From the NCBI GenBank assembly GCA_003342895.1, contig PTFA01000271.1:372409-436408 (forward strand): 64,000 nt of DNA. Reading direction: 5' to 3'. The stretch comes from Casuarius casuarius (lineage: Eukaryota; Chordata; Aves; Casuariiformes; Casuariidae). This document shows, piece by piece, positions 37,830 through 50,065 of this stretch (position 1 is the stretch's first letter; every line of letters starts with the position of its first letter). Both the position numbers and the translations under genes were made by a program. The notes beneath the pieces were generated by a model. The model was not told the DNA's origin, made no database searches, and saw nothing but the letters and a program-made list of their open reading frames with translations.

Positions 37830-40536
37830 CATGCCTAAAACTTGGAGTACATATCCCTGTAGAAATCAAGCTTTAACTGTTGAAGCTTGAGACCATCTAT
37901 TATTAATTCAGTAAAATCATTTTTTCTGTTCAGAGGTATGTTCCTTGGGAGAAGCTTCTGCAAACACACCAGCAGGTGATGGCTTCAGAGCGAGATCAAA
38001 TGGATGTACTCATGAGATTCAAAGTTGGAGGTACTTTAAATAGAAAGACGAGCTCATCAGTGAAATTGTGAAATCTTTCCAAAGGCAGCATGAGCTTGTT
38101 ACAGGTGAATGCTGCACCTTTTCTTTGGCAAAGTTGTCTTCTCCTACAGAACTATAGGATTAAACTTTGAGCCATGGCAGCTTGCACTAAAACAACTGGT
38201 CAAGAAAGGAAAAACATCAGTTCCATACTGCCTCCTACCTGGATTTTGCTTTACTTTGAAAATATTAAGGAATCAAGAATCAAATTCACCCTTAGGGCAC
38301 CTCCAATGAAATCAATGTTCATTCCTTGGAATTAATCTAGCCCAAGCCTCATTTTCTCTTCAACTGCCAAGGTCATTTTCCCGTCTGGATTTTGCAGATG
38401 CTTCTGCAGATACTGATAAATTGTACCTTTTATCAAACCTTGACCATCATTTTCACAGATAGACAATGACTGGAGAGTGTCAGAGGATCACAGAAAATAA
38501 CACAAAGACTCTTGGAGTAAATTCAAACCTTATATTTACTATGTGCCACTTTTCCTGTCTCCCAAGCCAAACACCATTTTCTTCCACAGGGCAGTACTGG
38601 ACTTTGTCTTCCTTTTTCTCTAACATCTCTCCCTTATGGCTAGATGATACCACTCATCTTTTATTTTAACATAGGGAAGATCCTCTATTCCACATCTGTA
38701 GGATTTCAGCTAACAATGTGACTAGCATTTTTCTGCTGGGGGAAGGACTGAGAAGGACAAAGAAACCATAAACCTAGCTTTTTCTTCTGAGAGGGAGTGT
38801 GTGTGAGCCTGTATGTCTGCCTGTGTATGTATGACTATAGCCTTATTCCCTCCCAGGAACACCCCTTTTACCAGTACATGTAATGTCTGGATGTATTTGA
38901 CTCTGCAGGAGCCTCTGATGACAACAGAGTAAAAAGCATCTTACAGACAGGCTGTCTTAGACCCTGACCTAGTCAGCGTCTTAACAACTGCTTTTGAGGC
39001 TACAGTGAGGGTGAAGGCATACTGCGAGCATGCAACTAGGGCAATAGTTTCAAGGTCCAAAAAGCAGATAGGACCCAAAATGAGACTGAGAGTGGTGGCA
39101 AACACCCACTTTCACACAGTGCTCCATGCCCAATGCACTGGGTCAAGCCTCCATGTGGCATATCCACCAGTATTGAGCCCTACTACCCCAGACGGGTGCT
39201 GTGAAGAGGATGTAACATTAAAACAGAGCACGGTCAGCTTGATTATAAGCTGATATATTGACGAGTAGGGACCAGAAAAGCAATTCCTACCTTGATGCAG
39301 ACTGCACAAGGCTATCCTTTCCTGCTTAGGCTAGGCTGACTGAGCAAGGCACCTCCTTGGTTATAGAGCAGTGTCAAACTGCTCCTCAGCTCATGGTCCC
39401 TAAGTGCTAAAATACAGAGATGCCAGCTATAAAGTCATAACACTGGGAAATTTGTGGTTTGTGATATTTTAATATCCTGAGCGGAGGATTATTTGCTGTT
39501 TAGTGTGCTTTAAAATGTTCTCCTTCTGGACAATTGATAGCTTTACTGCTCCATGACAGAATAATAAACAGCTGTGCAGTTAAAATAAACGAGATCCTCT
39601 GGATCATCTCAGGGCATCATCATGGCAAACTTGGAGCCATGTTAGGTCATAGAAAGGGTGAGGGGTTATGGGGAGGATTTGACAGCTGATGCAGCGACTT
39701 GCAGCTGTTCAGAGTTCATGTGAGAGGAAAATTTACAGTAGATTATTCAGGGCAGAAAGAACAGTTGTAAATCATGGAGTCTTACCTCTTGCATAACACA
39801 GACAAGTGTCTTACAACCAGAAGTCATACCTGGGCTTGGTCAGAGGTACCCAGTTACGGCAGCTTTGTTCCAGTCACCTGCAGTTTCACATGCCAAAATT
39901 GTATTTACTTAATGTAGTAGACAGTTCATCAAGAGGCTGGAGACCAGCTAATCAGCTTCTATAAATGTTCATTTCTTGATTATTTATTCAATAAGGATCA
40001 CATCAAAAACACACTGGAAGTAGTGAAAAGACTGCTGTTGATATTGCAGCAGTCTGAATCAGACCTGAAGAGCTGACTTTTTTATTTGCACAACTGGAGC
40101 GTGGTACCGACTCTTCCAACAGTCTGAATCAAATTATGAGCTCCATTTTGAATAATATGCTCAACACACATCTAAAATTGCCTGAGTGTAGCCTCTTATA
40201 TGTTCCAAACAGCTAATCTGCCTGCATTGACATCCCCTCAGAAGAGTTATAACCCAGCATCACCTATTAACCCTATTAACTTCCATGCAAAATGGTTTTT
40301 GGTCCAGGTAAAAGAAAGGATGGCTGGTGACGACGGCAGAAAAGACAGAGTGTGGCTCAGGAGAGGATGCAGGTCTAGCAAGTGGAAGTGAGGGGAGGGA
40401 ATGGGGCAGGGAGGACAGACTAGCCACTGGGCATGACAGAACACCGAGGAGTCAGGTAAATGACAGTGACAATATTGACAGTGAAGGTCACAAGCATGGC
40501 AGAGATGTAGGAAGGTCTCCAAATGTCTTTTCATGA

Positions 40537-40554
40537 TTTTTTTTTTTTTTTTTT
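40537..40554. repeat. Poly-T tract
   Basis: Eighteen consecutive T residues. No retroposed body was recognised on the side expected for a minus-strand poly-A tail. Confidence 0.85.
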
Positions 40555-41433
40555 GCTTAAAGTTGTCTGGTCCCTCTCTGTCTGGTCCCCACATCCCTGT
40601 GCCCCTCTGCGTCCCCAACCTGGCAGTAGCTGAAAGCCATCTTCTGCTGCAGCAACTGGGACCCCTGCAGTGCTTAGCAGAGTGGAGAAACAGTTCACCT
40701 CAGTGAATACTGGGGCAATACTCCCCTGGCTCCAACTGCACACAAGCCAAATAAAGATGTGAGCCTCAGTAGCTGGCAATCCTTGTTATATGTTAAGGCA
40801 CATGTTAGATGTGGAGCCAGAGCTGGTTTTACTGTGTGTGGACCGCATGATAATGATCTTCTGCCCAGTTTCTAGACGATTGAAAATCTAGGTAATATTT
40901 TTTGATGCAACAGTATTCTTACAGTGAGAAGAAATACTGCCTCTGATTTGTATTCCTCTGACTTGAAATCATTCATTTTAAATGACTGTTTGTTCTGTTA
41001 ATTTAGAATCCAGGCAGGCATGGAAACAATTTATTTTGGTTTCTGAAAGGAACTGAACTTGAGTTTGTTAAGCACATATATACTTTGTTGCTTTGGGATG
41101 CAACTCCCTGCAAGAACGAGATTTCTTTATCACCAGCAGCTCCATAGTGAGCTCTCTGATGATATTCCCTAAAGAAATCACGGGGGGCTTCCCCTTTGCC
41201 TTTAGTGGGCTTTGAAGCAGATGCAGTGATGGTTGCTTCAGTAAGTCCCCCAGAAGTGTGGCCCTCCATGTGCACAAGGTTAGTGAAGTCAAATAGCCAG
41301 CTGGCTGAGCTCTGCCACCGCTCGTCACGTTCAGCCCAAGAGGCTGCCCCACCTCTACAGCTACTGACTGTGTCAACACTAGCCCAGTGGGCCTGAAGCC
41401 AGATGCGGTGACCCAACACCCAGGAGCAGGAGT

Positions 41434-41541
41434 AACATTGCTTCCTGTTGTAGAAGTAGGAGACTTTCACTCTCTCACAAATAAAAGGATACTCCTGTGA
41501 TTCTCAATTTAGTGATAAACCTACAGAAATTCACTCTAACC
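41434..41541. repeat. Two-copy dispersed repeat, copy 2 (about 105 bp)
   Basis: This is the direct-orientation partner of 37247-37352, about 4.19 kb away, with roughly 11 substitutions and one single-base indel. Similarity starts at ACATTGCTT and ends near CACTCTAACC, and the flanks are unrelated. This argues against a simple tandem duplication of a larger block. Confidence 0.85.
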
Positions 41542-44397
41542 ATAAACCACTTACCTACCATTTCTCCAAAGTGTTCAAATCTGAAGCCTGGGCACATCCA
41601 TGTCTCAAAGGCATGGCTTCCCCCCAAAGAGCAGTTCTCCCTGCCCTTCACGTAAGGTCCGAGGGTGGGATTTGGCGGCCCACGCGCAGCAGCAGGGGCA
41701 CCTGAGGAGGTGATAGACGGTGGCCAAAAGCACATGGCTGCACTACCCTAACTGCCACTGCCTGTGGAGCATCAACACATGCAGCATGGCATTGGCCTAA
41801 AAGCGTTGGCTGGACGCAACACCCAGGAGGGGAGATTTCTCTGTCCCCTCCCTCCCACTTGCACAGCACAAACTCTACATGGGCCCCACTGAGATGTCTC
41901 ATTTTGCACTCACCCCTCCTCAAGCCGAAGCATCAGCTGGTGGCCGATCTGAGGGAAAGAGCTTCCTCCACAGGCTCAAGGCTTGCGACAGAGCCAAAGG
42001 CTCTTTACAGCATCGCAGCCTGCCTTCTGCCTTCCTCTTTGACCTGACTTAGGAAGGTAAATTAAAAGTCAGTTCTGTCGCACCATTCCTTGACTCCTCT
42101 ACAGGAGTTATTTTCTAACAGTCATGTGATGAACTGAATGTTTTTCTGATTTACGCCTGATAAACAGGAGGGCACAGTCAGTGCCACGGTGACTTCCACT
42201 GCCATCGCCGCATGATGCAATGGACAGGAGTCCAGGCCAAATGTGCCCTCTGGCCAAACTCCGCTTCCCAAAAGGTGGCCGCTCATTTCCAAACCCCAAC
42301 ATGAGCCCTCCTCTCCTCTGCAATGCAGAACAACTTGTGCTTCCCACACCCTCTTTGGAAACTTAGAGCCTTGCTACTGGGAACATGGACAATCTCTTCC
42401 AAAAATCCTATGCATGATGATACAGATAAAATAGGATTTGTCTATCTCTAACTATTCCAGTAAACAAATGATCAGCGTTCATTTCTAATTACTTTTGTTA
42501 TATTTGTGTCTGCCTCACAGCAGATTTCCCAGGAAAGAGTTCTGATGTCTGTTAACTTTATTTTCCCTAATGTCTAAGCAAAATCCATTTTCTGAAAAAA
42601 TGCTTGTTATTATTTGAAGCAGAAAAGTAATTGATACTAAACAAAAGCTGGTTAATACCATCTTTTGTGATATGCTGAGCAATGACTTGGACTACAGCAT
42701 TGTTATATGAAGCAAGGATGTGTTTAAATAGATTTCATTCTGGTTTTGCACTAAACCTCAGTAATAGTACATTAAATACACGTATTTCAGTACCCCAGCA
42801 CAGACATTTTGTTCTGTAACTCAAAATGTTTCATTTTACCACTCGGAGAATTCTTGCCAGTTGGCAGCTTTGCATGTGTACTAAATTGCTAAATTTCTTA
42901 GCATTTACCCACTTATCTAGTTTGACACAGCATGCCTGCATGAGGCAGAGGGATTTGGGCCTGGGAATACAGGCATTGCACTATCAGGATTATAGACACT
43001 TAAATTGGCACTTTGTAGTCAAATAGCATGGTAGTGGCCCCCTTGCAATTAAACTGATAATCAACAAAATATGTTAGAAGTTTCATGAATTGAAACTGTA
43101 GGCACCTGACAGCAGAACAATTTGCAGGAGAGACTGCACTGTCAGAAAGAGTCATGAACAAAATCTGTCTCTCATTTACTGCAGGCAGATCATCTCCTTT
43201 CAAACTGAAGAATGAATTCCCGGCTGTATCTCTGCACCAGCTACCCATGGATTTGATATCAGGTTGGGCCCAAAACCAGACAAGAGCCTGTCTCTGTGCC
43301 ATGGATTCGGCTAAACTGATTTAGCAACTAACTGCTGCCAAAAGCGGGTGGAAGGTGCCACTTGTGCTCATGCTGGTGCTCATCTGACCTCAGTTCAGGG
43401 CTGATTCAAGGCACTAAAACAGAAGAAAATGATTTGATAGTTTAGCCCCTGAACAGTCTCACCACAGGGGCAGCCAAGAGCCAACGCTGGCACAAGGGAA
43501 GGAGTGGAAACACGGGGCCAGCAGTGAGGAAGACACGTGGTCGGCTGCTATCTGATCCATAGTATCAAACCACATCCTCAGTGCTTGCTGTCCTCCCAAC
43601 AGACAGAACAGTCTCAAGATCAGGAGACCGTGGAAGATTTCTGGCCTCTGTCAGATTAAAGAGAGACTCTAAGTCCTAGGTTGGCCTTTTGCTCTGAACC
43701 AGACTAAGCCTTCCTTTCTCTGATGACTGGTATCAGAAATGAGGATTAACAATAACCCATTAAGACAAGCACTTTAAAGCTTTGCAGCTACCACAGATAC
43801 ACAGAGTCAGGGTCATCTCATCACAGATGGCTGCTTTGAGTATTTCTAACACTGTTCCTAACTAACCGTCCCAGTGATGGCTGGGACCATAGCAGACTCC
43901 CAGATCCCCTGGCCACAGGTCCATGTAGTACTGTCGCAGGCAGTCTGCATGAAGGCAGCCTGCTGACAGCCTGTCCCAGTCTTGACGACAGCAAATAAAC
44001 TGCCTAAACTTTGCAGCGATGCTGTGCCAAGCTGCCAGCTGTGCTCAGCTCTGTTCTGGGTGCGCCAGGGACCCTGTCTCAAGCACGCCCATGCTTCCAG
44101 GCAGACATTACAGCTGGGAGCAAGTCTAGGTCTGAGAGCAGCCCTGAGTATCCAACACACACAGCAGAGACTCAGCTGTCTTCCCAGGAAGAAAAATTGG
44201 CTTCTAGAGTCCCTTACTAAATATTCTTTTTATTCCAAAGTGGAAGGAGCTTGTGGCTAAAATTTCACAATTTGCAGCATTTCAGAGAGCTCTAGTGTTT
44301 GATCTGTACTAAAATTCCAGCTCAGGCGGCACAAGTCCTATGGGTTTCAGGGCAGCCATTGTTTCATCTTCTAACTTACACTGCTGAAAGCAGTGAA

Positions 44398-44417
44398 ATT
44401 GCCATTTCTCTCCATGG
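44398..44417. repeat. Exact 20-bp repeat, copy 1
   Basis: ATTGCCATTTCTCTCCATGG occurs here and again at 44750-44769 in the same orientation, 352 bp apart. A chance exact 20-mer pair is very unlikely in 64 kb of random sequence. The surroundings show only faint further similarity (AAA-CAG upstream of each). The CCAT core could bind factors such as YY1, but that is speculation. Confidence 0.75.
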
Positions 44418-44749
44418 CTTATGATAGGTGAATGGCTCCTAATAAATGGGACAGAGCCAGACCAGGCCTTTGTCACTGTTTCTCAGGGCTTTTCATGGTA
44501 GAAGCAGATGACTAGCTAATAATGGAAAGCATCCTCAATAAAATCAGAAGTCCCAAGGACTTTCTAAGACAAAAGCTCCTCTCCTGGGATGGCCCTATCT
44601 AAGGTACACGATAACATCACAGTAAGACTGCCCATAAGGTGTTCCATCATGAAGGTGTTCAACTACACACCTTCTGCTGAGCTCTTTGTCTACATGATAA
44701 CCTGAGACACTGTATTTCACATGGTTAGCTATCCTCCACATAAAACAGC

Positions 44750-44769
44750 ATTGCCATTTCTCTCCATGG
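44750..44769. repeat. Exact 20-bp repeat, copy 2
   Basis: This is the second exact copy of the 20-mer at 44398-44417. Upstream TAAAACAGC resembles AAAGCAGTG upstream of copy 1. The pair may be the conserved core of a longer, older local duplication. Confidence 0.75.
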
Positions 44770-44999
44770 TAAATCAATAGCATATTAACGACATCAAATG
44801 AAACAGCAGCTCTTTCATTGTTTCAAGCTCTTGAGCTGTACAAGGGAAAAATACATTACTGACAAATCTGTTCTTCTGAACCTCTCCGACCTGCAAGGGT
44901 TTGAATAGCAGAATAGAATGCCATCTGGCTTAGTTTATTTCCACCACCACCACCAGGTCTGCCTGCCCTTACATCAGCCTTTCCCACCCACCCTTAGCA

Positions 45000-45170
45000 G
45001 AGTGGTTTGGTCTAGTGCCTGCTGCATTGGCTCGAGACCAAGGCAAGCTGGGCCTTATTCCCAGACCTCCCTCTGCTTCATGCTGTGCAGTTCAGATTAC
45101 TTCTCTGTGCCTCAATCTCCCTGTCTGTAAAATAAGATTAAACCGTTGGTGTCTTTTGGAAAGTTCCAAG
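45000..45170 (+). mobile_element. MIR-like (CORE-SINE) fragment
   Basis: The clearest block is TTCAGATTACTTCTCTGTGCC followed by TCAATCTCCCTGTCTGTAAAATAAGATTAA. It closely follows the MIR segment TTACTTAACCTCTCTGTGCCTCAGTTTCCTCATCTGTAAAATGGGGATAA (recalled consensus). Upstream GAGTGGTTTGGTCTAGTGC and a degraded middle fit the 5' and core parts in the right order. It is old, with many differences. Confidence 0.6.
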
Positions 45171-48100
45171 GAATTAGTTTAACAGTAGAAATAGGGAAAG
45201 ATCAGGACTATCCAAACTGCTGCTCTATATGCAATGGCTTGAGCTTGAGAGACAATGAGAACTAGGCTCAAGTCACCTCCAGCGGTTTTTGGAAGCAAAC
45301 ACCCTCATGCTGAAGATGTGCAATTCTAAGTCTCCTTCCTCCTGCACTGCCGCCTTTTTTTCTATGGTGCCAGTGAAAATTACAACTTTGCCATTTGAAA
45401 ACAAAAGTGCTTAGCTGGCAAGAAAGGCTCCATAAAGAACGCAATGGAAGCTGTCACATCTGTACCATCTGAACACCATCTGTCTCCCAAGTTTACTCTG
45501 AAACAAAAAAATCCCATCCAGTTTTTTCGCTATAGATCAGTAAAATGCTTAGCAGTGGCACTTGGAGAAGGAATGAACGCATTTCAATTAGACAATGGCA
45601 CCATAAAGCACCAGCTCAGTAAATAAAAACCTGGAGGTTAACATTTTTAGAGATTAAGTAGTCTGTTAAGTAAAGTTTACCGTGGCATGTTAGGGCTTTT
45701 GTAATAACCACATAGTTATGTACAGGCAGCAACCAAAACAGGCTCCTTGGCTTCTTTTCAGACTGGTATTTTTGTCTTAAACATCTGTGACTGCCTCCGA
45801 GGAGCTACCTGAGATCCAGAGTCTAATTTGGAGCTGCAGACACCTGCAAAACAGAGACATCACTTTTGGTAGAGAATGGAAGGACAGCAAAGTGATAGGG
45901 AAGGAAAACAAAAAGGCAATCTTATCTCTGCTTAAAGGGCCTATAACAAATGCTGGAAACAGAGGGTAACTGCTGCAAGTGAGCTAGCTCTATAACACAG
46001 CCACTAATTACCAGGATACGTGGAACCGAATGCGGCTGCACATGGTTCCTGAATAACATCTTGCCGAGCAGAGTGGTGAAGTATATACACCACTATTCAT
46101 TTGCAAGACTCCATGCAGCCCCTATGGTTAGGAGTTTATCATTTATTACCTTCCCCTCTATAAATCTTAGACTAGCCTCACAGATGTTTTGTTCTGGAAG
46201 GAAGGAATGGTGAGAAAGACTGCAAGTCTAAGCTAAGAGCAGAATCTGCTGTTTCTTGGCTGGTTTCACAGACAGCTTTTGCACCTAAAGCAGGGCAAAC
46301 CTGGATAGTCTTCAACTTCTTCCAAACTCAGACAAGTGTTTTTCATTAAAGTAAAGCAGTGGAAATAGTCAGGAAAGGCTACTCCTGCAGAGTGCTCTCG
46401 AGGGTCACGGGGCCTTGTGCACAGAGATCTCACAGTGCTTTTAGGGGAAGTTGTGTCCTCAGCCGGCTTCAAGAAGTGGCTGCTCAGAGCTGCCATCGCT
46501 GTGACCCTCAGCTGATCTTATTAAATGAACAGGGTTTGGGACAGAATTTGCTCAAAGCACCTTGAGAGTCCTCAGTGTGAAAGTCACCACGGCATTCGTG
46601 CTACAGTGGATTATGCCTCAAAACACCCTCTCAGGCCAGCCAACGATATTGGCCTCACTTTGCATACAGGAAAAATAGGCCTCAGACAAACACAATCTTA
46701 CAAAGACACATCTTCCACAACGCTGCAGTAACAAGCAGAACAGATACCCCTGGTGTGAGTACTCCCAAAAAACTGCTAAAATCTCCTGGCTAGTGAATTG
46801 CCCTAGCACTACAGGTCTCTAATTTCTGTATTGCCAACACTGCTTCTTAATAGCTTTTTCCCCTGCTCCGCATCATTTTCCCCCCCACATGAGCAGAGAG
46901 ATTATCTCAATTATTCCAGCTGTTGTGCTACACCATACTGAACATAATCAAAGCTAACAAAGCACGCTTCAGTAGCTCCATTGTAATCTGGCATTGAAAG
47001 CTGAAGATCCTAAATGAACAGTGCTTAAGCTGATGTCATACTCGAGGGAGTTCAGCGGGGGAGAGAAGAGGAGAAGAAAAAAGAAATCAAGCTGTGGATT
47101 TTACACAGCTGGCGGTTTTCATTATGATTAGAAAACTTCAGAGAAGTATTGATACGATGGGATGGGAAGAAGCCATAATGCTGGGGGTGTATCAGTCTCT
47201 ATCTTTTTGAAATTCAGCCTTCTTAGACAAGAGAAACCTCAGATTATGAATACAGATTTACCTGGGATGATCCTCATACAAGGCCCTGGGTAATCCTACA
47301 AATTCACTTAAAACACGGCAACAGTTAACAAAATGGCTTCTTCAAGGCATCCATTTGAAATAAAATGAAAAGAAAAACAAAGCCTTTAAAGTAGAGGCCA
47401 CATTATACATACTTCCAGCTCATTTTCCTAAGCAAAGTGCTCCAGACACACCCAGCTCCTGGAGCTGTAGCCATAGACAAAAAGCAGCCCATCTGCTGAT
47501 CCTGGAAGCTCCATCCAAGCTTGTAGCAGGCAGCATATAAAGGAGATCTCAGCCTAAACACAGTGTGGGAGGGTGAACAGAAATGATTTGCCCAGTGGTT
47601 AGTGGTAGAAAGGGAACTGGCACTGGATCCTAATCCAGTGTCCAAATGGTGAGAACAAGCACTGGTTACCTGGCAATGGAGGCTGAAGATGTTCCCCACG
47701 CTGGGGTTGGCCTTGCTGAGCTGCCCTAACTCTGGGCATATTCCCTAGAGCATTTGCTGGTCGGTTACAGGGGGAGGCAATGCAGCCCCTGTCCACTTCT
47801 ATCTTTTTGGCTGCTAAATCTTATTCCGAGAAACTGATAACACCCCTTGTGCCCATGAAAAGGCATTTTCCTCCACGGATGGCTTTTCAAGTGCTACTAG
47901 GGTCCACACCATGTGAGACACATTAAAACCCTGCACATCAGGGACCCTCAGGCCATCTCCAAGGAGCAACAGAGAAACATTTTCCAAAACACAAATGATC
48001 AAAACTGTCCCCCATCATGACCCCTCTCTTACAGACTTATCAAACTTTTAGTCCTGTAACACGAATGGTGACATTCCCAGGCGCCTACCCTTCCTCTCTT

Positions 48101-49899
48101 GGATGCTGAAATGGCCGGAAACACCTTCCAAGTTTTCAGGCAGTGCCATTTCAGCAGATCTGAGAAACATTTCTTGATGTCTCACAGTTTATGTGAACCA
48201 CAGCAAACCCTTCTCCATTATAACCCTCTAATATCGCATCCCAGGGATGCTCCCTCCAGGGGCATCCAGCTCTTCATGGAAAGTGCAGAATAATCTCTCC
48301 AAATCTAGGCTCATGTTGTCAGGAACAAAAGAAAAGACCTGCTGTGTGTTGTAGAGCCTATGACACAACTCAACAATCCAATTTCCATGTCATACAGGGC
48401 AACATTAAGCATACGTATAGCAAATTTAGTGCAAAATTCGTCCACTCCTCCATAAGACATCATGCCCAGGCAATACACACATGCACACACAGAGGATGTG
48501 GAGCTCTCTAATGCCTGGTACCTGAAATGTTAATATGCCACAGCAGAAACAAGGTAATCTCTGAAATGAGGACAGTGCTCTGCCAACAGATCGATCCAGG
48601 GTTGCCCTTCAGTTCCCAATTGCTGACTGACAGCAAATTGATCACAGTGTGGCTTGAATTTCTCTCCTGACAATTCAGGCAGGTCAGGGCCAGGAGCTCC
48701 GTAAATGCATCATCAGTGTCTGGCACTCACTCGCTCTGTACTAAACACCCTTTGGAGCAAGCTGTTTCTCCCCTGGTCAGTTAACTTTGTTATCTGGCTG
48801 AACTCCTGCAGCAATAAGTATAGCAGATCTCCTCCTCTGAGGCAGATAAGTAAAACATGCTGTAAAGAAAAGTACAGGGTATTGGCACGTCTCCCCCAAA
48901 GGGGCTGTCAGCAGCTGAATGCCACACTCACCGTGCACAAACATGAGGAAGGAGTGGGGTATTTTTTTTGAGGGCTCCTTTGCTCTTCTCTCTGCCATCC
49001 TCACTAGTGACTGATACACTTTTTGTTCTTCCTCCCTTTGGCTCAGCATGGAAAGAGCCAGGCCGGCACACAGGCCACGACAGCGTCTTTGCTAATTCTC
49101 AAAGTGCCACCTACAGTTTGTGTGAGTGCATGTGTACGAGCACACACATTCATAGGCAGAGAGGGAGGTGTGCTATGAATGTATATATGAATATGTGTGT
49201 GTGCTGAGACAGGACCGAACCTGCACACAGCTCACACCTGAGAGGATGGAAATAAGCCTGGAAATGCTTCTGCACTTCTGGGGAAGGTGTTGATCAAACA
49301 GACTCTACAAGAGTACAAGCCTTGCAGGGAATGAAGTAAGGTTGTTCTGATGGCATCTTTTATGCTTTGAGTGGTCCTCCGTCCCTAGCCCTGCATAAGT
49401 GCCTCAAGTGCAGGAAAGTGATCTGGTAACTATTTTCATGACAAAATACAATTGTGGCTTTTGCCGCACCAGCTCCCCAGAGGTGCCAGGCAATTGATGG
49501 CAAGTGTCAGAGTGGGGCAGAGCAGTGGCTTCAGTAGTTGCAGCAATTTAGCAATCACCGCGACCACCTTCCCCGCGCTGCGAATGCAACAGCTGAGAGG
49601 CCTGGAAGAAATGAAAATATACAGGCAAGACTAATAGGTGCCTTCAAAAAGAGGATAGCAAAAGCTGATTTGATATGTCGCAGGCCCAGTCCAGACAGAG
49701 GTGAATGAGGAGGTGATCACAGTCTGTTTTTCATTCAGAGACTTCAGAGGAAAGACCTGTACAGAGCAGCCAAGGGACAAATTTTTGTGGCCAATGAAAT
49801 CAATCTGAACTGACTACTTTGTTCAGGACCTGCTGAAGGGAGTTCAGAAAAAAAAAAAAATGTCTGTTAAGAGGTTTGGGGATCTGGTTCTGGGTTTTA
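45171..49899. other. Intergenic region, no gene recognised
   Basis: No exon or RNA gene was recognised. A 30-base uninterrupted purine run lies at 47057-47086 (GGGGGAGAGAAGAGGAGAAG onward). A TG/CA-rich alternating stretch lies at about 49117-49205 and an A12 run near 49849-49860. The rest shows no structure I can name. Confidence 0.55.
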
Positions 49900-50065
49900 A
49901 TCAGAGCTGGCTTTTTAAACTGAGTACCGTTTTTCTTCATTTGCTTATTTTCAACAAAAAATGTCATTTTTTCCAAAAATTTTTGAATTTTTGATTTTTT
50001 TCAAAAAGCATCTTTCCTGCTCCCAATAAATGATTGAAATAGAAAAACACATTTTTTTTTTAATC
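49900..50065. repeat. Low-complexity T/A-rich segment, possibly an ancient interspersed repeat
   Basis: Runs such as TTTTCAACAAAAAATG and CCAAAAATTTTTGAATTTTTG alternate T-rich and A-rich blocks and lie next to CAGAGCTGG. The reverse complement resembles A/T-rich tails that end CCAGCTCT in old amniote repeats. A similar composition recurs at 51470-51690. Low complexity makes the family call uncertain. Confidence 0.3.

Larger units (their letters stand above)
37353..41433. other. Intergenic region between the two repeat copies, no gene recognised
   Basis: The interval is AT-rich, non-coding-looking sequence. It includes a telomere-like motif (37814-37829), a poly-T tract (about 40537-40554) and scattered short open frames, the longest a 155-codon minus-strand frame (41003-41470) that begins inside repeat copy 2. 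No domain or family was recognised. Confidence 0.6.
41542..44999. other. Intergenic region, no gene recognised
   Basis: Nothing here was recognised as coding or structural RNA. A (CCA)5 run occurs at 44941-44955 and an exact 20-bp repeat pair is listed separately. Open frames of 60-100 codons on both strands overlap each other and have no recognisable domains. Confidence 0.55.

Noticed and set aside
41003..41470. 155-codon minus-strand frame starting in repeat copy 2
   Set aside because: The sister repeat copy shows non-synonymous changes typical of neutral drift, and copy 2 has an in-frame stop just upstream of the shared part; no homology recognised.
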